The notes beneath the pieces are model-generated. The model was not told the origin of the DNA, ran no database searches, and saw nothing but the letters and a program-made list of their open reading frames with translations. Of a DNA stretch of 64,000 bases, positions 16,713-25,181 are shown one piece after another. The stretch is from Cupriavidus basilensis (GTDB lineage Bacteria > Pseudomonadota > Gammaproteobacteria > Burkholderiales > Burkholderiaceae). Each line of letters opens with the position of its first letter. The stretch's first letter is position 1. The stretch is taken from the NCBI RefSeq assembly GCF_008801925.2, contig NZ_CP062804.1:496001-560000 (forward strand), read 5' to 3'. The position numbers and the translations under genes are program-made.

Positions 16713-17774
16713 ATGGCGGCCCAGCAATCAACATCCGGCCCGTGCGCTGCTGCCGAGTTCAACGCGCTGTCACAACGCTTGCAGGCAGGCGGCGTGATTC
16801 CCCCTGACGACATTCGCCGGTGGTGCCACCTTGGGCTGGAACTGGGGCAGCCCGGCCTCGTCCAGACCGTCTGCCAGAACCTGCTGGCAGCGCCCGACGT
16901 GCACCCGGCGCTGCGTCCGTACTGGCTGTTTTTCCTGGGTGGGGCACTGCTCCATCAGCGGCGCGTAGAGGACGGCGTGCTTGCCTTGCGCGAGGCGCTC
17001 GAAGCCCTTTGCGTAGCCCCGCTGATCTACAACCCGCAGCCCGTCATGCGCCACCTGGCCGATCCGCAGATCGAGGCGCTGCTATGGCAAGCCTTGGCGC
17101 AGCTCGCGGCCGGCGGCGTGCGCGCGTTCGCCCATGCGGGCACCTTGCTTGGCCTGGTGCGCGAGAACCGTCTGCTGCCCTTCGACAAGGATCTCGACCT
17201 GGGACTGCTGGTGGAAGAACTGCCTGCCGCGCACCAGATCCTGACGCGCCATGGCTGGCAGCGCCCGCCGCAGGTCTTTCCCATCGACAACATGGCGACC
17301 TATCACCACCCGGCGCGGGACGTGGTCCTCGATCTTTGCGGGCTGGCGCCGCAAGCGGATGGCGCGAGCTTGCTGGGTGGCTTCTGGATCAACCACGGCA
17401 TGCCCGCCAGCCATCAGCGCGTCACGCGTTTTCCCGGCCCGCTGCGGCTGGAGCGCCATGCCGGGCCGGCTGGCGAAGTCTGGCGCCTGCAGGATCCCGT
17501 AACGTGGCTGGAAGCCTTCTACGGCAAGGCGTGGCGTCTCCCGGACCCGGCCTTCGATACCATCATCGGGGCCCACAACCTGGTCGGATTCTCCGCGTTG
17601 ACGCAGTGGTATGCGTATTCGCGCATTACCAACGCCTGCCTCAACGGCTACTGGGAAAAGGCACTGCGCCTGACGCATCTCGTGCTGGAGCGGCATACGC
17701 CGGAGGATGGCTTGCTGCTGCGGATTGCCAGCATACTGGGCGGCCACATCGCCGGCGCGCGTCCGGCCGGGTGA
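16713..17774 (+). CDS. LicD/Fukutin-family nucleotidyl- or phospho-sugar transferase
   Basis: 353 aa protein with a helical N-terminal 110 residues and a LicD-like nucleotidyltransferase-fold domain. The decisive stretch is AHAGTLLGLVRENRLLPFDKDLDLGL at about 140-165: the GTLLG turn plus the metal-binding D-x-D-x-D (here DKDLD) of LicD/FKRP proteins. LicD enzymes transfer phosphocholine or similar groups from CDP-linked donors to surface sugars. It starts 2 nt after yfiB, so it is probably expressed with the c-di-GMP operon. A cytidylyltransferase gene nearby could supply an activated donor. Acceptor unknown. Confidence 0.82.
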   Translation: MAAQQSTSGPCAAAEFNALSQRLQAGGVIPPDDIRRWCHLGLELGQPGLVQTVCQNLLAAPDVHPALRPYWLFFLGGALLHQRRVEDGVLALREALEALCVAPLIYNPQPVMRHLADPQIEALLWQALAQLAAGGVRAFAHAGTLLGLVRENRLLPFDKDLDLGLLVEELPAAHQILTRHGWQRPPQVFPIDNMATYHHPARDVVLDLCGLAPQADGASLLGGFWINHGMPASHQRVTRFPGPLRLERHAGPAGEVWRLQDPVTWLEAFYGKAWRLPDPAFDTIIGAHNLVGFSALTQWYAYSRITNACLNGYWEKALRLTHLVLERHTPEDGLLLRIASILGGHIAGARPAG

Positions 17775-17782
17775 TTGACGCG

Positions 17783-18769
17783 TCAGCCGCCGCGCCGCGC
17801 CATGAAGGCGAGCAGGTCCAGGTAGCGGGTGGCTGAGTTCTCGTTGTCGAAGCAGGCCGGCAATACCAGCCGCTTGCCCGTCAGCCGTGCGCGCGGCCGC
17901 AGCAGCACGACGGACTCCGGGCTCAGGGCAAAGGCCTGCGGCCCGGCGTTGACGGGCGAGAGCCGGACCAGTCCCTTGAGCTCGCCGCTGGCGCACGCGG
18001 TGTCCAGCGCGTCCAGCAGCACGGCCTCCGATGGCGGCATGGCGAGCCCGAAGCGAAAGTCGATCAGCGACACGCCGGTATAGGGAATCAGCACATAGTC
18101 CACCCGGAACGCTGCCGGCGCGAGGAAGGGCAGCAGCCGGGGGCCTTCGGTTTCCAGCGTGCAAGCGCGGCGCTCGGGATGCGGGTGGTTCGCCAGCCGG
18201 TGCGCGGGGACGTTGTGGATCACGCTCACCTCGGCATTGTCCACGCCGTAGTGCCGCTGCAGCCAGTGCGCCAGCGGCACGAACGCGTTGACCGTGCAGG
18301 AGCCATAGGAAATCACCTCGGCCGCAGGGTCGAAGGACTCATGGTTATAGCCGAACACCAGCGTCTGGTCCGCATCGTGGCAGGTGGCCGAGACCAGCAC
18401 GCGCCGGGTTTGCCCGGCGAGGAAGCGGCGGCATTGCAGCGCGCCCGGGTGCGCCCCCGAGCATTCCAGCCACCAGTCGGTCTGGCCGAGCCAGGGAGCG
18501 TGCGCCGCCGGGCCGTGGCTATAGGCAATACGCAGCGTGGCCTGTCCATGCCTGGCGATGAGCAGGGCATCGCCATCGGCGCGGATCTGGCAGTCGGAGA
18601 AGGAAACCTTGGGGTCTTCGGACAGCACGCGCACTGCCGAGGCCAGCGTGTGATGCGCGTCGTTGATGGCCGTGATGCGCAGGGGGGGATCGGGCAGGTC
18701 CAGCCAGGCTCGCAATAGATGCAGGCCGAAGCGGCCCAGGCCGTTCAGGCCGGCTGTGATGGTTGGCAT
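17783..18769 (-). CDS. Glyceraldehyde-3-phosphate dehydrogenase-like protein
   Basis: 328 aa GAPDH-superfamily protein: N-terminal NAD-binding fold (GLNGLGRFGLHLLRAW) and catalytic segment SYGSCTVNAFVPLAH with the nucleophile Cys near residue 158. It differs from glycolytic GapA: the lysine/serine-rich phosphate loop and C-terminal signature are poorly matched, and the sequence is rich in His. It may be a specialised phosphorylating or oxidising dehydrogenase. The ATG at 18769 is preferred; a GTG abuts it. It follows the cytidylyltransferase by 10 nt, so the two are likely one operon. Confidence 0.82.
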   Translation of the reverse strand: MPTITAGLNGLGRFGLHLLRAWLDLPDPPLRITAINDAHHTLASAVRVLSEDPKVSFSDCQIRADGDALLIARHGQATLRIAYSHGPAAHAPWLGQTDWWLECSGAHPGALQCRRFLAGQTRRVLVSATCHDADQTLVFGYNHESFDPAAEVISYGSCTVNAFVPLAHWLQRHYGVDNAEVSVIHNVPAHRLANHPHPERRACTLETEGPRLLPFLAPAAFRVDYVLIPYTGVSLIDFRFGLAMPPSEAVLLDALDTACASGELKGLVRLSPVNAGPQAFALSPESVVLLRPRARLTGKRLVLPACFDNENSATRYLDLLAFMARRGG

Positions 18770-18779
18770 CACCCAGGCC

Positions 18780-19286
18780 TCACGCCGGCAGGCTGTTCAG
18801 GATGCGCTCGCGCAGCGCCGTGGTCGATACCTCGTTGGCGCGCGGCGTCCAGGTCAGCCCGATGCCCTGTGCGGCCAGGCGCGGCTCCAGGCGCTCCCAG
18901 CGCGCGCTGCCGCGCCAGTCCTCGCCAATGAAGACATGGTTGATCGCCAGCCTGGCCAGCCAGCGTTGCGCGGTCTCGGTGTCGTCCAGGCTGCCGAGCT
19001 GGGGCAGGGCCTGATCCACCCAGCCCAGGCCGCGCACGATTTCCATGCGCTCGGTTTCCGGCATGGCGGGGGCGCGTTGCTTCTTTGCCAGTACGGTGGC
19101 GTCGCGCGTCACCGCGACGACCAGGGTCTGGCAGCGCGCCCGTGCAAATTGCAGGTAGCGCAGGTGGCCGACATGAAACAGGTCGAATACGCCCACGGCC
19201 AGGCCGCGCGCGGGCAGCGGCCGGGCCGGGTCGGCGGCGGCGCCGCTGGCGTGAGGACGTTCGTCGGTCATCGAGTAGAAAGCCAT
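18780..19286 (-). CDS. TagD/RfaE-type cytidylyl/adenylyltransferase
   Basis: 168 aa nucleotidyltransferase. The catalytic HxGH motif is HVGH (about 38-41) in GVFDLFHVGHLRYLQFAR, and a C-terminal STTALRERI segment matches the ISTTxIR triphosphate motif. Enzymes of this type make CDP-glycerol, CDP-ethanolamine/choline, or ADP/GDP-activated intermediates. The start is uncertain (ATG 19286 or 19271, neither with a strong ribosome site). A frame extending to 19478 was rejected because its extra residues look non-coding. Position next to GAPDH-like and LicD genes suggests surface-decoration metabolism. Confidence 0.85.
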   Translation of the reverse strand: MAFYSMTDERPHASGAAADPARPLPARGLAVGVFDLFHVGHLRYLQFARARCQTLVVAVTRDATVLAKKQRAPAMPETERMEIVRGLGWVDQALPQLGSLDDTETAQRWLARLAINHVFIGEDWRGSARWERLEPRLAAQGIGLTWTPRANEVSTTALRERILNSLPA

Positions 19287-19452
19287 GGGGGTTGAAGTTG
19301 CCTCGGGTGTCGGCAAGGGGGCCGGTGCCGGCGTCGCCCGCCATGATAGTGCCTCAGGCGCGGCGGTAATCCGGGGAATAAAGGGGGAAGACGGGCCGCA
19401 GCGAAGCGAATGCCGCGCACGGGTGGCGTCCCGAGCATGGCAGGCGAAGGCA

Positions 19453-19470
19453 GGGCGCCGAGCGGCGCCC
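19453..19470 (-). terminator. Hairpin after the autotransporter gene
   Basis: GGGCGCC and GGCGCCC form a 7-base stem around GAGC, 25 nt past the autotransporter stop. There is no T-tract, so intrinsic termination is only possible. The 208-base gap holds nothing else evident. Confidence 0.35.
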
Positions 19471-19494
19471 CGCCTCACTGCAATGACAATCCAA

Positions 19495-22425
19495 TCAGAA
19501 CGGCAGGCGGACCTTCACCGAAGCGGTCTGGTTGGTAAAGCTCTCGCGCACTTCCGCGTCATAGCGCACGCTGACTTCCATCGCCTTGCTGCTGGTGACG
19601 ACAAAGCCCAGGCCTGCGCGCATCAGCCAGCGCGACGGCGCCATGCCGCGCGTGACGAACTGGGCGCCGCCACCCACGTAGGCCGCGGTGATGGCCGACT
19701 GCTGCGCCAGCGCGTCATACCCCACGCCAAGGTTGGCGCTGAACATGGCGTGCTCGGTCAGCGCCTGGTTCAGGCGGGCCTCCGTGGACAGGATCAGCTC
19801 GCGCGCCGAGTTCTTCGCGACCGCCAGGCTCAGCGCATCGGCGCCGGTCTCGGTGTAGGCCGCATCCTGGATGAAGGTGTAGTCGGCCCGCAGCGACGGC
19901 GTGAAGGTGGTGGTCGGCTGCAGGTTGAAGACGCGGCCGATGCCGGCGCCGACGTGCGCGTTCCAGCTGTTGTAGCTCGACGAGGCACGGCTGTTCAGGC
20001 CGCCGAAGTTGATGTTGCGCTGGCCCTCGTTGCGGCCCGCGCCCAGGTCGGCCTGCACGCTGATGTCGGTGCGCGGGTCCAGGCTGTAGCTGCCGTAGCT
20101 GATCAGGCGGTAGCCGTCGACGCTGGCGCTTTGCGCGGCCACCGGCGAGTTGCCGTCGATGCGGCTGTGCATGTAGGAGAATGCACCGCCCACGCGCGCA
20201 TTGTCGGAGACCACGGTGTCGGCACCCAGCACCATGCCGTAGGTGTTGGCCTTGTAGCCTGCCACGCCATCGCGGTCATTCTGCTTGGCCCACGAGCCCA
20301 CGGGCTTGAACCAGACCTGGCGGTCGCTGATGAACTCGTCGCCGGAGGACAGGCCGCGGTTGGCTTCCTGGCGGGACTGGATCACGCGGTTGGTGGCGTG
20401 CATGGCGGCGGAGTTCACATCCGTCATGCCGGCGACCATCAGCGGCAGGGTCTGCTTGACCGCATCGGACACCGCTTGCTCGGTCGGCAAGGTGCCCAGG
20501 GCGGTGATGACCGGCGCCATGGCGGCGGGCGCGCCCGCGCCTTGCGAGATCAGGGCGTCGAGCACGCGCGCGGCGCCCAGTCCCGGTGTGTTCTGCGCGC
20601 CGGTCACGCTGCTGACCACGGTGATCACCGGCGCCGGGGTTGGCGCAGGAAGTGGCGAGGTCGGCGACGCCGGGTCCGGCGTCGGTGTCACGGGCGCCGC
20701 GGAGCAGGACGTAGCGCCGGCCCTGGCCACGCACAGGTCGACGGCATTGCCGTTGCGGGTGGCGATGAAATCGAACAGCGCACTGTTGTCGGTCACCGTG
20801 AAGGTCGGGCCGGCCACCAGCTTGGTGGCCAAGATCACGCCGGGCTGCACGCTGGTGCCGGCAACGAGCGACGGCGCACCGGCCACGTTCACATTGATCT
20901 TGTTGCTGGCGGACAGGTCGGCAGTGCCGTTCACCACCAGCTTGCCATAGGCGCCATTGGCGCCCAGGCCGGTCTGGAACACACCGCTTGCGGCTTGGGT
21001 GTAGTTGCCATAGATGGTTGCGGTCTTGCCGGCCGCAACGGCCAATGTACCGGCATTGTTCAAGCCCGAGGCCACAGTGACGTCATGCCCCATGTTGAAC
21101 TGGGCGCTGTTGGCCACATTGAACGTGTCCACCTGGAACGTGTTGCCCGACGTGAATGTGCCGTTGACATTGACAACGGACCCGGCTTGTCCAGAGACCG
21201 GACCGGTCACGGTGGCGGTGGCGCCATCGAGTTCCAGCGTCGCCTTGCCCAGCTGGACGGCGCCGTCCAGGCGGCCGGCGTTATGGATGCCGTTGGTGAT
21301 CGTGCTGTCGGCGCTGATACTGATGGCGGTCCCGGCCGAGATCGTGCCGAAGTTGTCAATCCGGTCTACCGTACTGTTCTGCACATTGATACCGGCGCTG
21401 AAGCCGCCAGGAGAGGATGCCGTGAGGGTCCCGGTATTGCTAAGGGTGCCAACCGTACTCCCGGAAATGCCGATAGCGATTGCCATGCCTCCCACAACGG
21501 TGTTGGGGCGTATGCCGGGGCGGGAACCGCCAGTGGCGGAAATGGTCCCGGCATTCTGAATGGACTGGACGCTGCTTGACTCGATGCTGACGCCGGTAGC
21601 CGCGCCACCAGCGTCGGTGAAAGCCACAGAGGCGTCCGCCGAGCCGCCGATGCCGGAGATGGTCGCGTTCGCGTTGTTTTCTAGTGAACCCAGCGTGCCC
21701 GACGAGACGCTGATGCCGATGCCCATGCCGGGGCGCCCGGGAAAATCAGAAATAACCACCTTGGGGCCGCTGTTGCCACCGGTGCCGGTAATCGAGCCAT
21801 TATTGGAGATGGTCGCGACGCCCGCATTCGACACGCTGATGCCGATGCCCGCCGCACCCGCACCGCCACTGACTGCAGAATAGGGCCCTTGAGCGGGACT
21901 GCCACCGTTCCCGCCCACGCCGGAGATCGTGCCCTGGTTGGCAATCAGGTTGACGATAGGCGCGCCGGGAGCCGCTGCAGACACGCTGATGCCCGTGCCG
22001 GCACTGCCGTCGTTGCCGTTGGGACTCATGGGCGTGCCGGCGCTGCCATCCGAACCCCTGCTCGAGATGCTGCCAAAATTCGTGATGTTGCCGACAGGGG
22101 TGAAGATCGCCGGGCCAACCGACACACCAGGACCGCCAACCACGCTGATCACGCCGCTGGACGCTGTGACATTCAGGCTGCTGCCCGAACCCAGAACGCA
22201 AGTCGATGAAAGCGTGTTGGAGATTGTGTTGGGCGAATAGAACTGGCATCCCGTCACGGCTGCCGCCGTGGCGGGCAGAAAAGCCAGCGAGCCGAATGCC
22301 ATCACGGCCGCGGTCGTGATGGCGCGGGGTACGGAAGGCGGCAACGCCTTGCGGTGCGGCTGGCCTGCGTGGGCGATGCCGGTGGCAACGTCTTCTTGCC
22401 GGAGAGAGCTGCGATGGTGTTTCAT
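19495..22425 (-). CDS. Type V autotransporter with beta-helical passenger
   Basis: 976 aa secreted/outer-membrane protein. It begins with an extended signal peptide (basic, about 58 residues, ending LAFLPATAAA). The passenger (about 60-600) is Gly/Ser/Asn-rich with many repeating turns such as NNGSITGTGGN, NAGTISATGG, NTGTLTAS and NFGTISAG, typical of a right-handed beta-helix. A Pro/Thr/Ala linker (TPTPDPASPTSPLPAPTPAP) precedes an autotransporter beta-barrel of about 280 residues ending in the correct aromatic signature VKVRLPF. No catalytic triad was seen, so an adhesin or surface-structure role is more likely than a protease. Confidence 0.92.
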   Translation of the reverse strand: MKHHRSSLRQEDVATGIAHAGQPHRKALPPSVPRAITTAAVMAFGSLAFLPATAAAVTGCQFYSPNTISNTLSSTCVLGSGSSLNVTASSGVISVVGGPGVSVGPAIFTPVGNITNFGSISSRGSDGSAGTPMSPNGNDGSAGTGISVSAAAPGAPIVNLIANQGTISGVGGNGGSPAQGPYSAVSGGAGAAGIGISVSNAGVATISNNGSITGTGGNSGPKVVISDFPGRPGMGIGISVSSGTLGSLENNANATISGIGGSADASVAFTDAGGAATGVSIESSSVQSIQNAGTISATGGSRPGIRPNTVVGGMAIAIGISGSTVGTLSNTGTLTASSPGGFSAGINVQNSTVDRIDNFGTISAGTAISISADSTITNGIHNAGRLDGAVQLGKATLELDGATATVTGPVSGQAGSVVNVNGTFTSGNTFQVDTFNVANSAQFNMGHDVTVASGLNNAGTLAVAAGKTATIYGNYTQAASGVFQTGLGANGAYGKLVVNGTADLSASNKINVNVAGAPSLVAGTSVQPGVILATKLVAGPTFTVTDNSALFDFIATRNGNAVDLCVARAGATSCSAAPVTPTPDPASPTSPLPAPTPAPVITVVSSVTGAQNTPGLGAARVLDALISQGAGAPAAMAPVITALGTLPTEQAVSDAVKQTLPLMVAGMTDVNSAAMHATNRVIQSRQEANRGLSSGDEFISDRQVWFKPVGSWAKQNDRDGVAGYKANTYGMVLGADTVVSDNARVGGAFSYMHSRIDGNSPVAAQSASVDGYRLISYGSYSLDPRTDISVQADLGAGRNEGQRNINFGGLNSRASSSYNSWNAHVGAGIGRVFNLQPTTTFTPSLRADYTFIQDAAYTETGADALSLAVAKNSARELILSTEARLNQALTEHAMFSANLGVGYDALAQQSAITAAYVGGGAQFVTRGMAPSRWLMRAGLGFVVTSSKAMEVSVRYDAEVRESFTNQTASVKVRLPF

Positions 22426-22431
22426 GCTTTA

Positions 22432-22483
22432 CGTGGACCCTGTTGGGCAAGTGGCCGTTGTCGGCTTGCCGCTTGTTGTTGGC
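22432..22483. repeat. Imperfect direct repeat, copy 1, containing GGCAAG-N13-CTTGCC
   Basis: A 52-base unit just upstream of the autotransporter start, repeated imperfectly at 22700-22750. Both copies share TTGGGCAAGT and CTTGCCGCTTGTTG. Each holds the dyad GGCAAG-N13-CTTGCC with identical spacing (22446-22470 here). The 417-base divergent gap between autotransporter and hydrolase is otherwise without a gene. Confidence 0.6.
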
Positions 22484-22699
22484 TTGGTTTTTTTATTCCC
22501 GATTGAGGGACTGGCAAACAAGGACTGGCAAAAAAAGGACTCGTTTCAATTGATCTCTCCCGTTGCTGTTCCTTTTCTATTCCTTTCCTGTTCCTGTCCG
22601 GATCGCGCGAGCTTCGCGTGTCCTTTTGCGCATTGATCCTATCCAAACGCATTGCCGCAAAGCTGACAAATGCTGACATCGGCCGTTGGTCAAGCTGGG

Positions 22700-22750
22700 C
22701 GTGGCCCAATTGGGCAAGTTGTTGCGATAGACTTGCCGCTTGTTGCTGGC
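22700..22750. repeat. Imperfect direct repeat, copy 2, containing GGCAAG-N13-CTTGCC
   Basis: Second copy of the unit at 22432-22483, with the dyad at 22713-22737. It lies about 93 nt upstream of the lipoprotein hydrolase start. Duplicated dyads flanking a divergent intergenic region suggest operators for a shared regulator, although hairpin roles in RNA are possible. Confidence 0.6.
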
Positions 22751-22842
22751 CCGTTCTGGTTTTACGTGGCCTCAGACCAAGCCCACGGATCCAGATTTCC
22801 TGTGACAAGTCCTCCCCAGGCTGCGCCAATACGCTTCCCTTC

Positions 22843-23673
22843 GTGCCGAGAAGAATCCTGATCCTGCTGGCGGCAATGCTGCTTGGCGCCTGCACCCATT
22901 TCTCGCCCGCGGCCCGCCGGGAGAACGCCGATACGCTGGCGGCGGCGCGGGGATGGCAGCCGTTGCGCCTGCCCGCGCGGGAGTTCGTGCTGAGCGCGTA
23001 CGCGCCGGCCAGCGTGGTGCCCGCGAATACCCTGGCCATCTATATCGAAGGCGATGGCCTGGCCTGGCTTAGCGCCGCGCAACCCTCCGACGATCCGACG
23101 CCGTTGCGCCCGGTGGCGCTCGAGCTCGCGCTGCGCCAGGAGCGTGGCGCGGCGGCGTACCTGGCGCGGCCATGCCAGTTTGTGCAAGGGGAGGATTTCC
23201 GGGGCTGCGAGACGGCCTATTGGACGGACCGGCGCTTCTCTGCCGAGGTGATCGACGCCAGCAACCGGGCCATCGACGCGCTCAAGCAGCGCTACCGTGC
23301 GCGGCAACTGGTACTGGTGGGGTATTCGGGCGGAGGCGCCGTGGCGGCGCTGGTGGCGGCGCGGCGCTCGGATGTCGTCCGGCTGGTAACGGTGGCGGGC
23401 AATCTCGACCCGGTGGCATGGGCCAAGCTGCACGGCGTGCCGCCGCTGGCCGGCTCGCTCAATCCCGCCGACGCGTGGCGCGCCCTGCAGGACATCCCGC
23501 AGCTGCATTTCGTGGGCAGCCGCGATACCAACATCACGCGCGACGTGGTGGCTGCCTATGTGTCGCGCTTCCCGGCTGACCGGCAGCCCGCCATCAGCAT
23601 GGTGGACGGCGCCACGCACACCTGCTGCTGGGCCGAGAAATGGGCTGCCCTGTGGCCACAGGATTTCCCGTAA
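22843..23673 (+). CDS. Exported alpha/beta-hydrolase lipoprotein
   Basis: 276 aa. The GTG at 22843 gives a normal lipoprotein signal (MPRRILILLAAMLLGAC, lipobox LGAC) and is preferred to an upstream frame start at 22618 that would bury it. The body has an alpha/beta-hydrolase core with nucleophile elbow GYSGGGAVAAL, a VGSRDTNIT segment for the acid residue and a late His in MVDGATHTCCW. A conserved YIEGDGLAW block near the start fits the oxyanion region. Substrate unknown; likely an envelope esterase or lipase. Confidence 0.85.
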   Translation: MPRRILILLAAMLLGACTHFSPAARRENADTLAAARGWQPLRLPAREFVLSAYAPASVVPANTLAIYIEGDGLAWLSAAQPSDDPTPLRPVALELALRQERGAAAYLARPCQFVQGEDFRGCETAYWTDRRFSAEVIDASNRAIDALKQRYRARQLVLVGYSGGGAVAALVAARRSDVVRLVTVAGNLDPVAWAKLHGVPPLAGSLNPADAWRALQDIPQLHFVGSRDTNITRDVVAAYVSRFPADRQPAISMVDGATHTCCWAEKWAALWPQDFP

Positions 23674-23740
23674 GCTGCGCAAGCTCTCCCGCCGTGCGCG
23701 AGAGCTTGCATCGGGTCGTGTGCTTTCTCAGGCAGGCAAG

Positions 23741-24820
23741 TCAGGGTGCCAGCGGCGCCAGTTTCTCCTGTGCCCAGTTGACCGCCTCGCGCGCGGGCGC
23801 CAGCCCGCTCTTGTCCACGCGTTGGGCCAGCGCGAACACGCGCTCGCGGATCCGCGCCACTTCGGCCAGCACCGCCGCTTCCTCGGCGCCGCCCAGGTAC
23901 TCGCGGGCGCAGCTGATGATGCCGCCCGCGTTGATCAGGAAATCCGGCGCATAGAAGATGCCGCGGCGTTGCAGCGTGTCGCCCTCGTCCAGCGACGCGA
24001 GCTGGTTATTGGCGCCGCCCGCGACGATCTTGAACTGGCAGCCCTCGGCTACCGCCGGGGTGATCACCGCGCCGAGCGCGCAGGGCGCAAACACATCGGC
24101 GGCCACGCTGGTGATGGCCGTGGTGGAGACCACCTGCGCGCCGAATTGCTCGCGCGCCTGCTCTGCCTTGGCGCCGTGGATATCGGCCACGATCAGCCGC
24201 GCGCCGGCCGCGTGCAGCTGGCGGCACAGGTCCCAGCCCACCGAGCCAAGGCCCTGGACGGCAACGGACACGCCTTGCAGGCTGCTATGGTCCAGCACGT
24301 AGCGCACGGCGGCCTCGATGCCGACGAACACGCCATAAGCGGTCTTGGGCGACGGGTTGCCGCCAAAGGTGCCCTCGCGCGGCATCCCGCTGATGTAGCG
24401 GGTCTGCGTGCGGGCGGCGACCATGTCTTCCACCGTGGTGCCGACATCTTCGGCGGTGATGTAGCGGCCACCCAGCGATTCGACCATGCGGCCAAAGGCG
24501 CGAAACAGCTTGGTGCGATCGGTTTGCGCCGGGGTACGCAGGATCACGGCCTTGCCGCCGCCGAAGGGCAGGTCGGCCAGCGCGTTCTTGTAGGCCATGC
24601 CTTGCGACAGGCGCAGGGCGTCGGTCAGGGCGTCGCTCTCGGTGGGATAGGCCCAGTAGCGGCAGCCGCCAAACGCGGGGCCAAGGCTGGTGCTGTAGAT
24701 GGCGATGATGGCCTGCAGGCCGGACTCGGGATCGGTGGCGAGCGTGACGCGCTCGTGGGATGGGCCTTCGCCAGTGCCGAACAGGCGGCCGGCGGCCTCT
24801 GCGTTGATGCGTTCAGTCAA
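23741..24820 (-). CDS. Leu/Phe/Val dehydrogenase (Glu/Leu/Phe/Val dehydrogenase family)
   Basis: 359 aa NAD-dependent amino acid dehydrogenase that deaminates branched-chain or aromatic amino acids to 2-oxo acids. The substrate-binding and catalytic lysines appear in GMAYKNALADLPFGGGKAV, and the nucleotide fold in VAVQGLGSVGWDLC. The FAPCALGAVI and GGANNQL motifs agree with leucine/phenylalanine dehydrogenases. The TTG at 24820 is chosen: GGAGA lies about 8 nt upstream and the length matches the family. A five-codon ATG frame (24835) overlaps the start and might be a leader. Confidence 0.9.
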   Translation of the reverse strand: MTERINAEAAGRLFGTGEGPSHERVTLATDPESGLQAIIAIYSTSLGPAFGGCRYWAYPTESDALTDALRLSQGMAYKNALADLPFGGGKAVILRTPAQTDRTKLFRAFGRMVESLGGRYITAEDVGTTVEDMVAARTQTRYISGMPREGTFGGNPSPKTAYGVFVGIEAAVRYVLDHSSLQGVSVAVQGLGSVGWDLCRQLHAAGARLIVADIHGAKAEQAREQFGAQVVSTTAITSVAADVFAPCALGAVITPAVAEGCQFKIVAGGANNQLASLDEGDTLQRRGIFYAPDFLINAGGIISCAREYLGGAEEAAVLAEVARIRERVFALAQRVDKSGLAPAREAVNWAQEKLAPLAP

Positions 24821-24908
24821 AGCGTCTTCTCCATGAAGATTGGGAGCGCAAAGGGATACCTTCGCTTTCCGTGTGCACTGCATTGGGTTGCAAGGCGGTG
24901 CAGTTGCA

Positions 24909-24931
24909 ACGGCAGCCGTCGGGGCTGCCGT
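24909..24931. other. Hairpin-forming dyad in a divergent intergenic region
   Basis: ACGGCAGCC and GGCTGCCGT form a perfect 9-base stem around GTCGG. It lies between the leucine-dehydrogenase and UspA genes, which diverge, so it is not an ordinary terminator; it may sit in either 5' untranslated region. Nothing else is seen in this 361-base gap apart from the UspA ribosome site. Confidence 0.4.
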
Positions 24932-25181
24932 CTCGATAAGGCCGGGCTGCCATTGTGTGGCTGCCCGGCCTCGGGTAAACGCTGGGCGCCGCGTCGTGGC
25001 GCGGCAACCGGTGCTGGATCTTACCGGCAAATCGCGGGGAGATGAAGCGCGCGCGGTGTGCGCGCGCTGTGTGTGCGGCACCGGCACATCTATACTTGGA
25101 GCGAGGTCATCCTCAACCCGAGCGAAGCGTGAGAGGGAGCCCGTGCGGTGGCCTGCGCCCTTCGCGTGCCAGGAGGGCACC

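Noticed and set aside
19285..21579. A 764-codon plus-strand frame opposite the autotransporter
   Set aside because: Composition (His/Gly/Ala repeats) mirrors the autotransporter repeats in antisense; no signal or family match.
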